NCBI RefSeq assembly: GCF_002101555.1
Contig: NZ_LQOL01000024.1
Span: forward strand, 1 to 53,680
DNA from: Mycolicibacterium canariasense
GTDB taxonomy: Bacteria > Actinomycetota > Actinomycetes > Mycobacteriales > Mycobacteriaceae
DNA length: 53,680 nt
Reading direction: 5' to 3'
Both the position numbers and the translations under genes were made by a program. Positions 24,178 to 31,389 of this stretch are shown here, piece by piece. The notes under the pieces were generated by a model that was not told the origin of the DNA, ran no database searches, and saw nothing but the letters and a program-made list of their open reading frames with translations. Within the stretch, counting starts at the first letter, position 1; each line of letters opens with the position of its first letter.

Positions 24178-25433
24178 TGAGCGAAACCACCGACCTCACC
24201 GAAACCGTCACGCCGGAACGGGATCCGCACCGCTGCGCCTGGTGGCCCGGCTGCTCGAACCCCGACCTCCGCGACAAGGACAACCCGCAGCCGGCCGTCA
24301 TCGCCGACGGCTTCATCTGTGACGGCTGCTACTGGCGGCTCCACAAGACGGTGCAGTGGCTGGCCAAGGACTGGCTCCGGCTGCGCGCAGCGATCGGCGA
24401 CCGCAGCACCACGTCCGGGCAGCGGGTGCACCAGTCCCGCACCCCGGACATCCCGCTGAACGTGGCCACCGAGGCGCTGATGCGCCGCATCGTCGAAGCG
24501 GTCGACCGGGCCGCATCCACTGTCGAAAGCATCCTCGGCATGACCGGCGCGAACCGGTCACGCTCCGACTCACCCCCCGACGGCCGCACCGGCCGCGGCT
24601 ACCTCGCCGCGAACGGGAGACGCCACACCACACCCGGCGACTACCCGCTCCTCGAAACGTCAACGCAGCTGCTGCTCGGCACCCTCGACGTCCTCGTCGA
24701 AGCACCACCGGACGAACACCTGGTGTGGCTGCCGCTACCCGACCAGATGCCCGACCGCGTCGACCCACGCGAAACCGCGCCCCACCCCGACGGCGCCCAA
24801 CCCCGCGCCCACGTCGCACTGTCCGGCCTCGACCTCGCCCGCGAACTCGTCACCCTCGGCCACCACGTCGGCATGCAGCTCGGCCTGTCCTACCTACGCA
24901 CCCCCTCCGACGTCCCATGCCACCGCTGCGGCGCCGAAACACTCGGCCGCGACAACGGCTGCTGGGACATCGACTGCACCACCTGCGGCGCCCGCTACAC
25001 CGAGGGCGAGCACGGCCTACTGATCCGGCTGCTCGCCGACGAGATCCAATCCAAGGAGGAGGACCACTTGCTGAAATTCCTACTGGCAGAGGCCTATCAG
25101 CGTCTCGACATGCTCAGGAAACGCGCGGCCATCCTCGACGACCTCACCGACGACGCCATCGCCAAAGTCATCGCCGACGGGCCCGACCAGACGCTTGAAC
25201 TGGTGAAAATCCTGCGCGACGCGACCGCCCAGTGCGCCGGCGTCCTCGACGCCTTCCCCGACGGCCAACCACACCCGACCCCGGCCGAACGGCAGATCGG
25301 CGTCCGCGAGCACGAACGGAAAACCGCCGCGCAGCAGAAGAAACTGCAGGCCGCCGCGATCGAACGCGACCAGGCCGCCGCCGAGCAGCGAAACAAGACA
25401 CACCGCAAGCGGGAACGGAGCACGAAGCGATGA
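24177..25433 (+). CDS. Large zinc-finger protein with C-terminal coiled coil
   Basis: A 418-residue protein from ATG 24177. CAWWPGC...ICDGCYW forms an N-terminal zinc site. A second site, CHRCGAETLG...CTTCGARY, lies near residues 245-275. Helical regions lie between, and the last 60 residues are a basic coiled coil (KTAAQQKKLQ, KTHRKRERSTKR). The layout suggests a nucleic-acid binding scaffold. Similar tandem-zinc proteins are seen in actinophage early regions without known function. It overlaps the P-loop gene by 4 bp. Confidence 0.6.
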   Translation: MSETTDLTETVTPERDPHRCAWWPGCSNPDLRDKDNPQPAVIADGFICDGCYWRLHKTVQWLAKDWLRLRAAIGDRSTTSGQRVHQSRTPDIPLNVATEALMRRIVEAVDRAASTVESILGMTGANRSRSDSPPDGRTGRGYLAANGRRHTTPGDYPLLETSTQLLLGTLDVLVEAPPDEHLVWLPLPDQMPDRVDPRETAPHPDGAQPRAHVALSGLDLARELVTLGHHVGMQLGLSYLRTPSDVPCHRCGAETLGRDNGCWDIDCTTCGARYTEGEHGLLIRLLADEIQSKEEDHLLKFLLAEAYQRLDMLRKRAAILDDLTDDAIAKVIADGPDQTLELVKILRDATAQCAGVLDAFPDGQPHPTPAERQIGVREHERKTAAQQKKLQAAAIERDQAAAEQRNKTHRKRERSTKR

Positions 25434-25975
25434 ACAACGTCATCACCATCAGCGGGGACCGCCAGGCCGGGAAGACGCACGCCGCGTTGTCGGTTGTGGC
25501 CGGCGACGCGATGCGCGGCCAGAGGGCCGTCTACGTCGGCCAGGGATGGCACTACATCGACCATGCCCATTCGCTGCTGCTGGACGGGTTCCTGCCCGCC
25601 GGCGCGGTCGAACGGGTCCGCCATTCCCGCGCCGACCAGCGAATCGAATTGGTCGGCGGCGGCGTGATCCGCTACCTGATCCGAGCCCAGTTCGATCACC
25701 CCAGCCGAACACGCCACGAGACGATCCGATCCGGTGTCGACAGCATCGTCTTCGACGATGTGCTGCTGCCGCCACGATTCGCCGAAGACCACCCCGACAC
25801 TCGCATCTACGTCACCGAAACCGTCGGCGCTGCAGCCACCGCAGAGGAGCGCACCGCCGCGCTGATCCGCGCTGCCCGGGTGTTCGTGCACGGCGAAGAG
25901 GACTGCCCCATGCAGGGCACGCGCCAGCCCTGCATCGCCGCTGACTGCCCGGTCCACCGCCCCGGTGCACGATGA
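25430..25975 (+). CDS. Small P-loop ATPase-like protein
   Basis: A 181-residue protein from ATG 25430. Residues 6-16 (ISGDRQAGKTHAA) form a Walker A loop and SIVFDDV near residue 104 a Walker B strand ending in acidic residues. A C-terminal tail with CPMQGTRQPC and CPVH may bind zinc. The size is at the lower limit for a P-loop NTPase. It may cooperate with the upstream zinc protein. Confidence 0.65.
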   Translation: MNNVITISGDRQAGKTHAALSVVAGDAMRGQRAVYVGQGWHYIDHAHSLLLDGFLPAGAVERVRHSRADQRIELVGGGVIRYLIRAQFDHPSRTRHETIRSGVDSIVFDDVLLPPRFAEDHPDTRIYVTETVGAAATAEERTAALIRAARVFVHGEEDCPMQGTRQPCIAADCPVHRPGAR

Positions 25976-26289
25976 CCGTTCCTGTCCTGAACGCAGACGG
26001 CGAGCCGCTCGTCCCGGAACGTGACCTGTGCTGGCAGCAGGCACCGTGCGGCTGCCGCTGCATCCGACGCAAGGGCCACCCACCCGAGGACGCCGCCGCC
26101 CCGTGCTTCCACAGCATGCCGATGCCGTGCGGGCCGACACCACCACCTCCCGACGGACCCCTGGGATACCGCGCCGAAACCGTCACCTGCACCTGCGGGG
26201 AGCCGTTCACGATCTACCACCGCGGCGGCGGCTGGCGCATCACCGCGGTGTGCCGATGCGGCCAGGTCCACGAACGGACCTACTTCTGA
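25972..26289 (+). CDS. Small cysteine-rich protein
   Basis: A 105-residue protein from ATG 25972. Cys pairs CGCRC and CTCGEPF, with CRCGQVHE at the end, suggest two zinc sites. Four-bp overlap upstream; its TGA overlaps the ATG of the next gene. Unknown function. Confidence 0.58.
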   Translation: MTVPVLNADGEPLVPERDLCWQQAPCGCRCIRRKGHPPEDAAAPCFHSMPMPCGPTPPPPDGPLGYRAETVTCTCGEPFTIYHRGGGWRITAVCRCGQVHERTYF

Positions 26290-26678
26290 TGTGGTGGTTC
26301 CACCGCCGGCCGCCGGCCACCGCGTGGTGCGAGGGCTGCAGCCAGTCCCGGCCAGCATGCTGCATGAACTGGAACACCCTTGGCCTGTACCGGTGCCGCC
26401 AGTGCAACCCGGACCCCGGCCCGCCGCACGACAGCCAGTCGCCGCAGCAGCGGGCCTGCAGCCTCCGCTACGCCGCCGCGCGCCGCAGCCTCCGGCACCG
26501 CTGCACAGAGTGCGGACGCAAGTACCGCGACCACTACGTCATGTCAGGGCCGTGGCGGCTACCGCCGGAAGACCAAGCACTGTACGAAATCCTGAAAGAC
26601 GTGTCCCTGTGCCCAGATTGCGTGGGAGACGACCCATTCGACCACGGCTGGATGGGCATGACCCTGGGGTACGCCTGA
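26289..26678 (+). CDS. Small zinc-finger protein
   Basis: A 129-residue protein from ATG 26289. Four CxxC knuckles are visible (CEGC, CRQC, CTECGRKY and CPDC), enough for two zinc ions. The RHRCTECGRKYRDHYV stretch looks like a classical ribbon. Basic and aromatic residues suggest nucleic-acid binding. One-bp overlaps on both sides indicate tight coupling. Confidence 0.6.
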   Translation: MWWFHRRPPATAWCEGCSQSRPACCMNWNTLGLYRCRQCNPDPGPPHDSQSPQQRACSLRYAAARRSLRHRCTECGRKYRDHYVMSGPWRLPPEDQALYEILKDVSLCPDCVGDDPFDHGWMGMTLGYA

Positions 26679-26875
26679 TGGCCGCCATCTTCACCGCACG
26701 CTACGACGGCCGCTGCGGCATCTGCCCGAAACCAATCCGTGCAGGCGACACCGTCACCTACGTCGACGACGAGCTGGTGCACAACGCATGCGCCACCGAC
26801 GACGACCCAACGCAAGGAGACCTCACGAAGGTGTGCAATACCTGCAACACGATCCACGCAGGAGAATGCTGGTGA
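26678..26875 (+). CDS. Small zinc-knuckle protein
   Basis: A 65-residue protein from ATG 26678. CGICPKPIRAGD...HNAC is a LIM/treble-clef-like knuckle known from many small phage proteins that begin with a 'cgiC...I..Gd.v' pattern. A second CxxC (VCNTCNT) ends in GECW. Its C-terminus overlaps the next GTG by 4 bp. Confidence 0.65.
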   Translation: MAAIFTARYDGRCGICPKPIRAGDTVTYVDDELVHNACATDDDPTQGDLTKVCNTCNTIHAGECW

Positions 26876-27270
26876 CCACCGACGCCGGGTTCCAACCCCC
26901 ACCCAACTGGACCCAGCAGGACATCGACCGCTTCGTCGGCCTCTCGTACCGCACCCTGCTGGTCCGAGCCGCCGCCGGTGAAATCACCGACATCGCAACC
27001 GCCCTGGCCGACCTGGACCGCCTGTACATGAACGGCTCGATCACCTGGCCGATGCCGACGCTGGCGATACGCAGCGACGACGAATGGCTGACCGCCGAAG
27101 AGATCGGACGCGAGTGCGGCGTACCGCCCGAGACAGTCCGGGTGTGGGCGCAGCGCGGCAAATTCACCCGCGTCCGGAAACCGGGCCAACTCACCCGCTA
27201 CCGGTGGGGCGACGTGAAGGCCTACCGCGCCCGCATCCGGCAGCTACTCGCCGACCGCAACAACACCTGA
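26872..27270 (+). CDS. MerR/excise-like helix-turn-helix protein
   Basis: A 132-residue protein; GTG 26872 is chosen because AGGAG at 26860-26864 is correctly spaced, while ATG 26866 is too close. The C-terminal half DEWLTAEEIGRECGVPPETV, then RVWAQRGKFTRVRKPGQ and YRWGDVKAYRARI is a winged HTH of the excisionase/MerR type. It could be an excisionase or a regulator; no integrase is in view to decide. Confidence 0.75.
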   Translation: MTTDAGFQPPPNWTQQDIDRFVGLSYRTLLVRAAAGEITDIATALADLDRLYMNGSITWPMPTLAIRSDDEWLTAEEIGRECGVPPETVRVWAQRGKFTRVRKPGQLTRYRWGDVKAYRARIRQLLADRNNT

Positions 27271-27283
27271 GGGGAGAAACCCA

Positions 27284-27421
27284 ATGTCCACGATCACCGC
27301 GTACGACGCGTCCTGGAACGTGCTGTCCGTCAACGGCTGGCGGCCGACCATCGCGCCGCTGGAGTTCCTGCGGTACCCCATCCGTGCACAGGCGGCCGAC
27401 CCGCGCGGCGGTGCGCGATGA
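27284..27421 (+). CDS. Very small hypothetical protein
   Basis: A 45-residue protein from ATG 27284, preceded by GGGGAGAAACCCA, a reasonable ribosome site. The sequence (YDASWNVLSVNGWRPTI, APLEFLRYP) has no known motif. It ends in an ATGA overlap with the next gene, which supports it being translated. Confidence 0.5.
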   Translation: MSTITAYDASWNVLSVNGWRPTIAPLEFLRYPIRAQAADPRGGAR

Positions 27422-28074
27422 AAGGCGACCGCGACATCGTCGACGAGATCGACGCCCTGGTCGACGAGCAGCTCGCCCGATACGACCAGCGCAGCGGCTA
27501 CGACCACAACGTCAACCAGGACAGGTGCCCGAACTGCGGCCGGCACTGGCACGGCCTCCCACTCACGGCGGTGGTCGCTTTCATGTACGCCACCGGACGG
27601 TATTTCCCGGAGTACTCGGCCGCCGACGATCACTCACCGATCGTGTGCCCCGGCTCCACGGCCGCCACCACCACCGATGTCACCGCGATCACGCCGAATA
27701 CCTTCCAATTCCGGGCCCTCGCTCCCGCGGAAAGCGATGCTTCCTTCCTCGATCGGCGTTGGCCCGAGCGACGAATGTATACCGCCGATTACGGTCGGAT
27801 CCACCTCGACGTCCAGGTTGTCCCGATCGGTCTCGGTCTCGGCGTGTGGAACCCAAGACCGGCACCTGGCCAGTTCCACATCCCGCTCGTCACCCGCCAG
27901 CGACCAAAACGATGTTGGCAGACAAGGCGATTCCAGATCGCGTGGATAGCCGGCTGGTTGCCCTACTGGTCCACGATCTGGATGCAACCCACCTGGTTGC
28001 TGTTCATCACAGCACCGACCGCTGCCCTGGTCGGCTACCTCGTGTACCGGGCGATCCGGAACCGTGGCGCCTGA
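27418..28074 (+). CDS. Zinc-containing membrane protein
   Basis: A 218-residue protein from ATG 27418. It has a helical N-terminus, a CPNCGRHWHGLPL knuckle near residue 37 and a paired Cys near residue 79. Two closely spaced hydrophobic segments near the C-terminus (IAWIAGWLPYW and WLLFITAPTAALVGYLVY) anchor it in the membrane. The N-terminal 110 residues resemble small phage zinc proteins and the remainder may have been added. Confidence 0.55.
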   Translation: MKGDRDIVDEIDALVDEQLARYDQRSGYDHNVNQDRCPNCGRHWHGLPLTAVVAFMYATGRYFPEYSAADDHSPIVCPGSTAATTTDVTAITPNTFQFRALAPAESDASFLDRRWPERRMYTADYGRIHLDVQVVPIGLGLGVWNPRPAPGQFHIPLVTRQRPKRCWQTRRFQIAWIAGWLPYWSTIWMQPTWLLFITAPTAALVGYLVYRAIRNRGA

Positions 28075-28321
28075 GGCCCCGGCCGCGCTGGTGCGCTGCG
28101 CTTTCGCACTGTTCCGCGAAGGCAAGGTCGAGCAGCGCGCCCGCCGGCTGGCCGTCTGCTCATACATCACCTGGCGGCGCATCGACTCCACCGACGACCT
28201 CACCACCCGGGACCTGAAAGCGATCATTCAAACGCTGGAGTACTGGAAGGCCTGCGGGGCACTCGAATACCGGTGCGGACGAATCGCCGCCAGCATGACA
28301 ACCCCAGGCCCCTCGGCATGA
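28064..28321 (+). CDS. Small hypothetical protein
   Basis: An 85-residue protein from GTG 28064, overlapping its neighbour by 11 bp. It is largely helical (ALFREGKVEQRARRLAVCSY) with a C-terminal LEYWKACGALEYRCG. Possibly a small winged-helix fold; unassigned. Confidence 0.5.
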   Translation: MAPEAPAALVRCAFALFREGKVEQRARRLAVCSYITWRRIDSTDDLTTRDLKAIIQTLEYWKACGALEYRCGRIAASMTTPGPSA

Positions 28322-28653
28322 CGAACTCACCAACCCCGGCCGCCCGGCTATCGCGGGTCATGTCGGACATGACGACCACCGTGAACCAGCTGCTGGGCAT
28401 GCACCCCGAGGTACGACTGCGGTACTGCACGCAGCCGCGCCGGTGGGAATGCGAGAAAGCCGCGCCCGAGGTGTGGTTCGGCGAACCGATGCTGACATCC
28501 GCCCTCAACGGCCCGGTGTGGAATCGCCACGGCGACATCATCAAGCTCGCCGTGAGCAACGGGACATGGCTCTGGAAACTGACCGGGAAAACGACCGACA
28601 GCGCCAATATCTACGGACCATTTCGCATCTTCCAGGCCGTCTGGCCGGACTGA
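28318..28653 (+). CDS. Small hypothetical protein
   Basis: A 111-residue protein from ATG 28318 (ATGA overlap). The C-terminal half is beta-rich and aromatic (IIKLAVSNGTWLWKLTG, IYGPFRIFQAVWPD). No family recognised. Confidence 0.52.
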   Translation: MTNSPTPAARLSRVMSDMTTTVNQLLGMHPEVRLRYCTQPRRWECEKAAPEVWFGEPMLTSALNGPVWNRHGDIIKLAVSNGTWLWKLTGKTTDSANIYGPFRIFQAVWPD

Positions 28654-28673
28654 AAGACAGGGAGCAAACGGAC

Positions 28674-28742
28674 ATGGCACTGGCTGATATCAGTGGCTCG
28701 TTGCAACGCCGACTCGTGGGTGCCTGGCAGTCCGCTACCTGA
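28674..28742 (+). CDS. Possible 22-residue leader-like peptide
   Basis: ATG 28674 follows GGGAGCAAACGGAC and reads a 22-residue peptide (ALADISGSLQRRLVGAWQS) before TGA. It has a fair ribosome site but is too short for confident calling. The 60 bp after it contain only the GAGGAG site of the next gene. Confidence 0.25.
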   Translation: MALADISGSLQRRLVGAWQSAT

Positions 28743-28802
28743 CCTGAATCATCAACGCACCGCAACGTTATCGGCGAACCAACCAACAGAGGAGCAAACA
28801 AC

Positions 28803-29291
28803 ATGACCGACCGCACCGACGACGCACTGAAGCTGGCGCGCATCCGCGAGGTTCTGCGCGATCCCGACCTCTACGACTCGTACAACAGCATCACCACGCG
28901 ATGCCTTGTGCGCGACATCAAGCAGGCGATGGGGTTGGAACTCAACGGCACCACAATCCCCGAGCCCGACCCGCCCGCCGCCGCCATCGATGCCGACCAC
29001 TTGGACCGCCAGCGGGCATGGAGTGAGAACACGTTCGGCCCGTACCCCCGCCTGGCCGGCGTTGTCGACCACATCCGTAAGGAACTGATCGAGGTAGTCG
29101 ACTCGGACAACGACCTGTCGGAATGGGTGGATGTGATCATGCTGGCATTCGACGGAGCGTGCGGCACGGGTGCGTCATCGCAGGAGATCATCGACGCAAT
29201 CGCAGCGAAGCTGGAGGTCAACGAGGCCCGGACGTGGCCGGATTGGCGCACCGCAGACCGTACGAAGGCCATCGAACATGTACGTACGTAA
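28803..29291 (+). CDS. DUF550/MazG-like nucleotide pyrophosphohydrolase
   Basis: A 162-residue protein from ATG 28803 with AGAGGAG upstream. The second half matches the DUF550/dATP-dGTP diphosphohydrolase type: RQRAWSENTFGPYPRLAGVV, IRKELIEV, LSEWVDVIMLAFDGA and EARTWPDWR. The Glu residues in KELIEV and the Asp in EWVDV are the expected metal ligands. It probably hydrolyses (d)NTPs to adjust nucleotide pools during infection. The N-terminal 60 residues are an added helical segment. Confidence 0.82.
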   Translation: MTDRTDDALKLARIREVLRDPDLYDSYNSITTRCLVRDIKQAMGLELNGTTIPEPDPPAAAIDADHLDRQRAWSENTFGPYPRLAGVVDHIRKELIEVVDSDNDLSEWVDVIMLAFDGACGTGASSQEIIDAIAAKLEVNEARTWPDWRTADRTKAIEHVRT

Positions 29292-29391
29292 CTGGTGGAG
29301 AGCGCTGACCAGGCCGCGCTGCCTTCGATGCCTACACCGCTTGGACCAGCACGACCGACAGGGCTGCACCAAATGCCTGTGCGGCATTTGA
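29278..29391 (+). CDS. 37-residue zinc-knuckle microprotein
   Basis: ATG 29278 overlaps the end of the DUF550 gene. The product has CLRCLHRL and CTKCLCG, a compact two-knuckle zinc motif with basic surroundings. Similar tiny knuckles end several larger proteins in this window. No clear ribosome site; translational coupling is assumed. Confidence 0.45.
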   Translation: MYVRNWWRALTRPRCLRCLHRLDQHDRQGCTKCLCGI

Positions 29392-29433
29392 TCCGGGCAA
29401 ACCTCGGCATCCCGTTCCAGCTTGACATAAGAC

Positions 29434-29712
29434 GTGAATCGTGAACCACCGCTCGGTTATCGGCACTCGGCAACAGGAGGGACAGCTACGAATTGTTGGA
29501 AGACGTTCCCCGGGGCGTCACGCGGGTTGAGCGGGCGGACGAACGCGACGCTCGGACAGGATGGCCGATGGCGTCACCTAGACGGCCAGATCGTTGCCCT
29601 GGACGCACGCGGCCCCTGGCTTCCAGTGCAGCGTGAATCGCAGACCACCGCAACCGATCCCGGCGCCGGCACCGGCACACCATTGGCTGAGGGATTGGGG
29701 GCGAGAGAGTGA
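29434..29712 (+). CDS. Doubtful small gene with possible frame change
   Basis: GTG 29434 opens a 92-residue frame. Its second half (RWRHLDGQIVALDARGPWLP) looks coding. For 29445-29560 another frame (YELLEDVPRGVTRVERADERDARTGW, given here only as a position guide in two parts: YELLEDVPRGV and TRVERADERDARTGW) looks more coding and is preceded by AGGAGGG at 29475. A frameshift near 29560 joining the two is plausible. The stop overlaps the next GTG (GTGA). Confidence 0.35.
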   Translation: MNREPPLGYRHSATGGTATNCWKTFPGASRGLSGRTNATLGQDGRWRHLDGQIVALDARGPWLPVQRESQTTATDPGAGTGTPLAEGLGARE

Positions 29713-30116
29713 AACGTCAACGTCATCGAGCCCACGGTGCGGAACGACACGGAGGTGCCGAGGTGAGACGTGATCTGATTGAACGTGGCAGGCATGAGGT
29801 CGCCGAGGACCGTAGGATCGCGGCCCTAGCCCGTCAGCAACGCACGAAAGACACACTCCTGCAACGGGCGCAGGTAACAGAAGACCTGATCGCAGAGGTT
29901 GAGCGGTTACGTGTTCTAGTCATGGACAAAGGCTTGGGGTTCGACTGCCACCCGTGCCGGCTCCCATCTGAACCCGAGTTCAAAATGCCGAGTGTCTGGT
30001 CTGCTGAGTTGGGGCTGCCTGATGTCGGGCCACTTTGGAAGGACTACCCCATCACGAAGGCTGAGTTCCTGGCTCGGCAGGGCAAGTGGGACGAGCGCGG
30101 TCGCAGGCTTACGTAA
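29709..30116 (+). CDS. Small coiled-coil protein
   Basis: A 135-residue protein from GTG 29709; GTG 29763 is an alternative. The N-terminal half is Arg/Glu/Ala-rich and helical with coiled-coil character (LIAEVERLRVLVMD). The C-terminal half has FDCHPCRLPS and a Trp-rich end. Function unknown. Confidence 0.5.
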   Translation: MKRQRHRAHGAERHGGAEVRRDLIERGRHEVAEDRRIAALARQQRTKDTLLQRAQVTEDLIAEVERLRVLVMDKGLGFDCHPCRLPSEPEFKMPSVWSAELGLPDVGPLWKDYPITKAEFLARQGKWDERGRRLT

Positions 30117-30151
30117 GGGTCGGATATCACGCAGTGGAAAGGAAACTGGAC

Positions 30152-30493
30152 ATGCGCATTCCAGGTGGGGTCGGTCTCGGGATCTGCTCGGCGTGCCGGG
30201 CGCCGGGTGCGTTCTGGTATGAGCCGACCGTGCGGGGCTGTTCCGGGGTGTGGATGTGCGACTCGTGCCAGTGGCCAGGCGTGGCCGCGGCGCGGGTTCG
30301 GGCGGACGTCCGGCGTCAACGAACGCTGGCTATCGAGTTGCCGAGGATGGCTCACGGTGATGCGGACCGGATGGCGGACCTGTGCGAGCACGTCGGCCGG
30401 CCGCTGGTGCCGTGGCAGCGGGACCTGCTCCGACAGATGGAGTCGGCGTCGATCGCTGAACAGTTCAACGGGATCGTTAGGAGGGCCATGTGA
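30152..30493 (+). CDS. Small zinc-ribbon protein
   Basis: A 113-residue protein from ATG 30152 behind GGAAAGGAAA. CSACRAPG and MCDSCQWPG form a four-Cys ribbon. The C-terminal half is helical (RADVRRQRTLAIEL, VPWQRDLLRQM). Four-bp overlap with the next gene. Confidence 0.58.
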   Translation: MRIPGGVGLGICSACRAPGAFWYEPTVRGCSGVWMCDSCQWPGVAAARVRADVRRQRTLAIELPRMAHGDADRMADLCEHVGRPLVPWQRDLLRQMESASIAEQFNGIVRRAM

Positions 30494-30657
30494 GTACTGA
30501 AGCGGACGAGGCGATGAAGGCGTTTCGTGTAGCGGTCATGAGGCAGGCGGTCCGGTATGTCGACGCGTGGAATATTGGCGATGGCCCTGCGACGTTCGCG
30601 CTGGCTGTCGCGAATGAACTGACCCGGGGTGGCTGGACGATCGCCAGGATCTCTTAG
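30490..30657 (+). CDS. 55-residue helical protein
   Basis: GTG 30490 (GTGA overlap) reads a 55-residue helical protein (EADEAMKAFRVAVMRQAV, then TFALAVANELTRGGW). It is the last protein gene before the Y-RNA array and ends with TAG 50 bp upstream of the array promoter. Confidence 0.5.
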   Translation: MSTEADEAMKAFRVAVMRQAVRYVDAWNIGDGPATFALAVANELTRGGWTIARIS

Positions 30658-30706
30658 GCGCGCCGGTATCGAACAGTTGGGCGACAGGATTGGTGGCTGA
30701 AATATG

Positions 30707-30736
30707 TTGGCGCGGTGTGCTGTATCGCATTACAGT
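30707..30736 (+). promoter_or_regulatory. Sigma70-type promoter for the Y-RNA/Ro locus
   Basis: TTGGCG (30707-30712) and TACAGT (30731-30736) are separated by 18 bp and match the housekeeping consensus at four of six positions each. The predicted start near 30743 lies about 10 nt before the terminal stem of the first Y-RNA. This is the only good promoter-like site in the region. Confidence 0.55.
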
Positions 30737-30750
30737 GGGTCGCACGTCAG

Positions 30751-30886
30751 GAGATGTGAGCCGGACGTTGATCGGTTACCACTTTTAATGGATAGGTCGC
30801 GGGTTCGAGTCCCGCCCACCGCCTCGCGGTGGTAGCTCAGCTGGTAGAGCGATAACCCCGGTCGACAGACACACGCCCACATCACC
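30751..30886 (+). ncRNA. Y-RNA-like element 1 with circularly permuted tRNA-like module
   Basis: The terminal stem GATGTG (30753-30758) pairs with CACATC (30878-30883). Inside it are the conserved AGCCGGA and ACACGCC strands, then a 9-bp stem (30767-30775 with 30858-30866). The apical part is a permuted tRNA: T-arm 30799-30815 with loop TTCGAGT, a 7-bp acceptor stem 30816-30822/30826-30832 closed by CTC, and D-arm GCTC/GAGC at 30835-30850. This is the architecture of bacterial YrlA RNAs, which bind Ro60-type proteins. The Ro gene lies 500 bp downstream. Confidence 0.82.
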
Positions 30887-30905
30887 TACAGCACAACAGA
30901 ATTGA

Positions 30906-30978
30906 ACCGGTGTGAGCCGGAAGCGGTCCGTTAACCTGCAATGTTAAACCGGGTCGCAACTAACACGCCCACACCCAT
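30906..30978 (+). ncRNA. Y-RNA-like element 2, minimal form without tRNA-like module
   Basis: The terminal stem GGTGTG (30909-30914) pairs with CACACC (30970-30975), followed by the shared AGCCGGA and AACACGCCC strands. The inner stem GCGGTCCG/CGGGTCGC (30923-30930 with 30950-30957) is capped by TTAAC/GTTAA. There is no T-arm or acceptor stem. It is a short, tRNA-less relative of element 1. Confidence 0.7.
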
Positions 30979-31001
30979 TGAGCCACAACATAATTCCATA
31001 C

Positions 31002-31157
31002 GACGATGCGAGCCGGACGAGACTCGGTTCCCCAGCTGATCGCGGGTTCAAATCCCGTCCCACCCCTTTGTTGGGGTGGGTGGCAGAGCGGCCTATTGCA
31101 CACCCTCGTGGTGATCAGTCCCCCAGTCCGGATCTCACTCACCACGCCCGCATTGTC
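31002..31157 (+). ncRNA. Y-RNA-like element 3 with class-II-like permuted tRNA module
   Basis: A 9-bp terminal stem pairs 31002-31010 with 31149-31157. The conserved AGCCGGA and CCACGCCC strands and an inner stem (31019-31027 with 31128-31136, one mismatch) follow. Another stem CTGATC/GATCAG (31035-31040 with 31113-31118) leads to a T-arm at 31042-31058 (loop TTCAAAT), an 8-bp acceptor CCCACCCC/GGGGTGGG (31059-31066 with 31073-31080) and a D-arm-like TGGCAGAGCGGCC typical of Ser/Leu tRNAs. Confidence 0.8.
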
Positions 31158-31174
31158 ACCCTCAACGTCGAGCA

Positions 31175-31282
31175 CGGTGTGAGCCGGAATTGATCGGTTA
31201 ACTTGGATGAGCGGGTTCAAATCCCGCCACTTGCAACCTCCAGGCGCGAGTGAACGCCGGTCGGTACAACACGCCCACACTG
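31175..31282 (+). ncRNA. Y-RNA-like element 4 with partial tRNA-like module
   Basis: The terminal stem 31175-31181 pairs with 31276-31282. Conserved AGCCGGA and AACACGCCC strands are present, with a 9-bp inner stem (31189-31197 with 31257-31265). A T-arm (31211-31227, loop TTCAAAT) and a 7-bp acceptor-like stem CACTTGC/GCGAGTG (31228-31234 with 31246-31252) are kept, but no D-arm is seen. It is intermediate between the full and minimal forms. Confidence 0.75.
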
Positions 31283-31296
31283 CCCTCGAAAGACTC

Positions 31297-31368
31297 TGGT
31301 GCGAGCCGGATTTCGGTCGGTTCTCATTCGGGATGAAACTCCCGGTCGAAGCAAACACGCCCGCACCA
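31297..31368 (+). ncRNA. Y-RNA-like element 5, minimal form
   Basis: The terminal stem TGGTGCG (31297-31303) pairs with CGCACCA (31362-31368). The AGCCGGA and AACACGCCC strands are conserved. A 9-bp inner stem (31312-31320 with 31342-31350) is capped by a small TCAT/ATGA hairpin. It ends 21 nt before the start of the Ro gene, with that gene's ribosome site CAAGGAG directly after it. Confidence 0.72.
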
Positions 31369-31389
31369 CCCAACCAAGGAGACCCCGGC

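Noticed and set aside
26872..27270. Integrase partner (definite excisionase)
   Set aside because: The winged HTH fits both excisionases and regulators and no integrase or att core is visible, so only a general call is made.
29422..29450. Promoter starting with a perfect TTGACA at 29422
   Set aside because: No acceptable -10 hexamer lies 16-19 bp downstream.
30799..30850. Canonical tRNA gene
   Set aside because: T-arm precedes the acceptor and D-arm, there is no anticodon arm or CCA, and the unit sits inside a larger covarying stem; it is a permuted tRNA-like module of a Y RNA.
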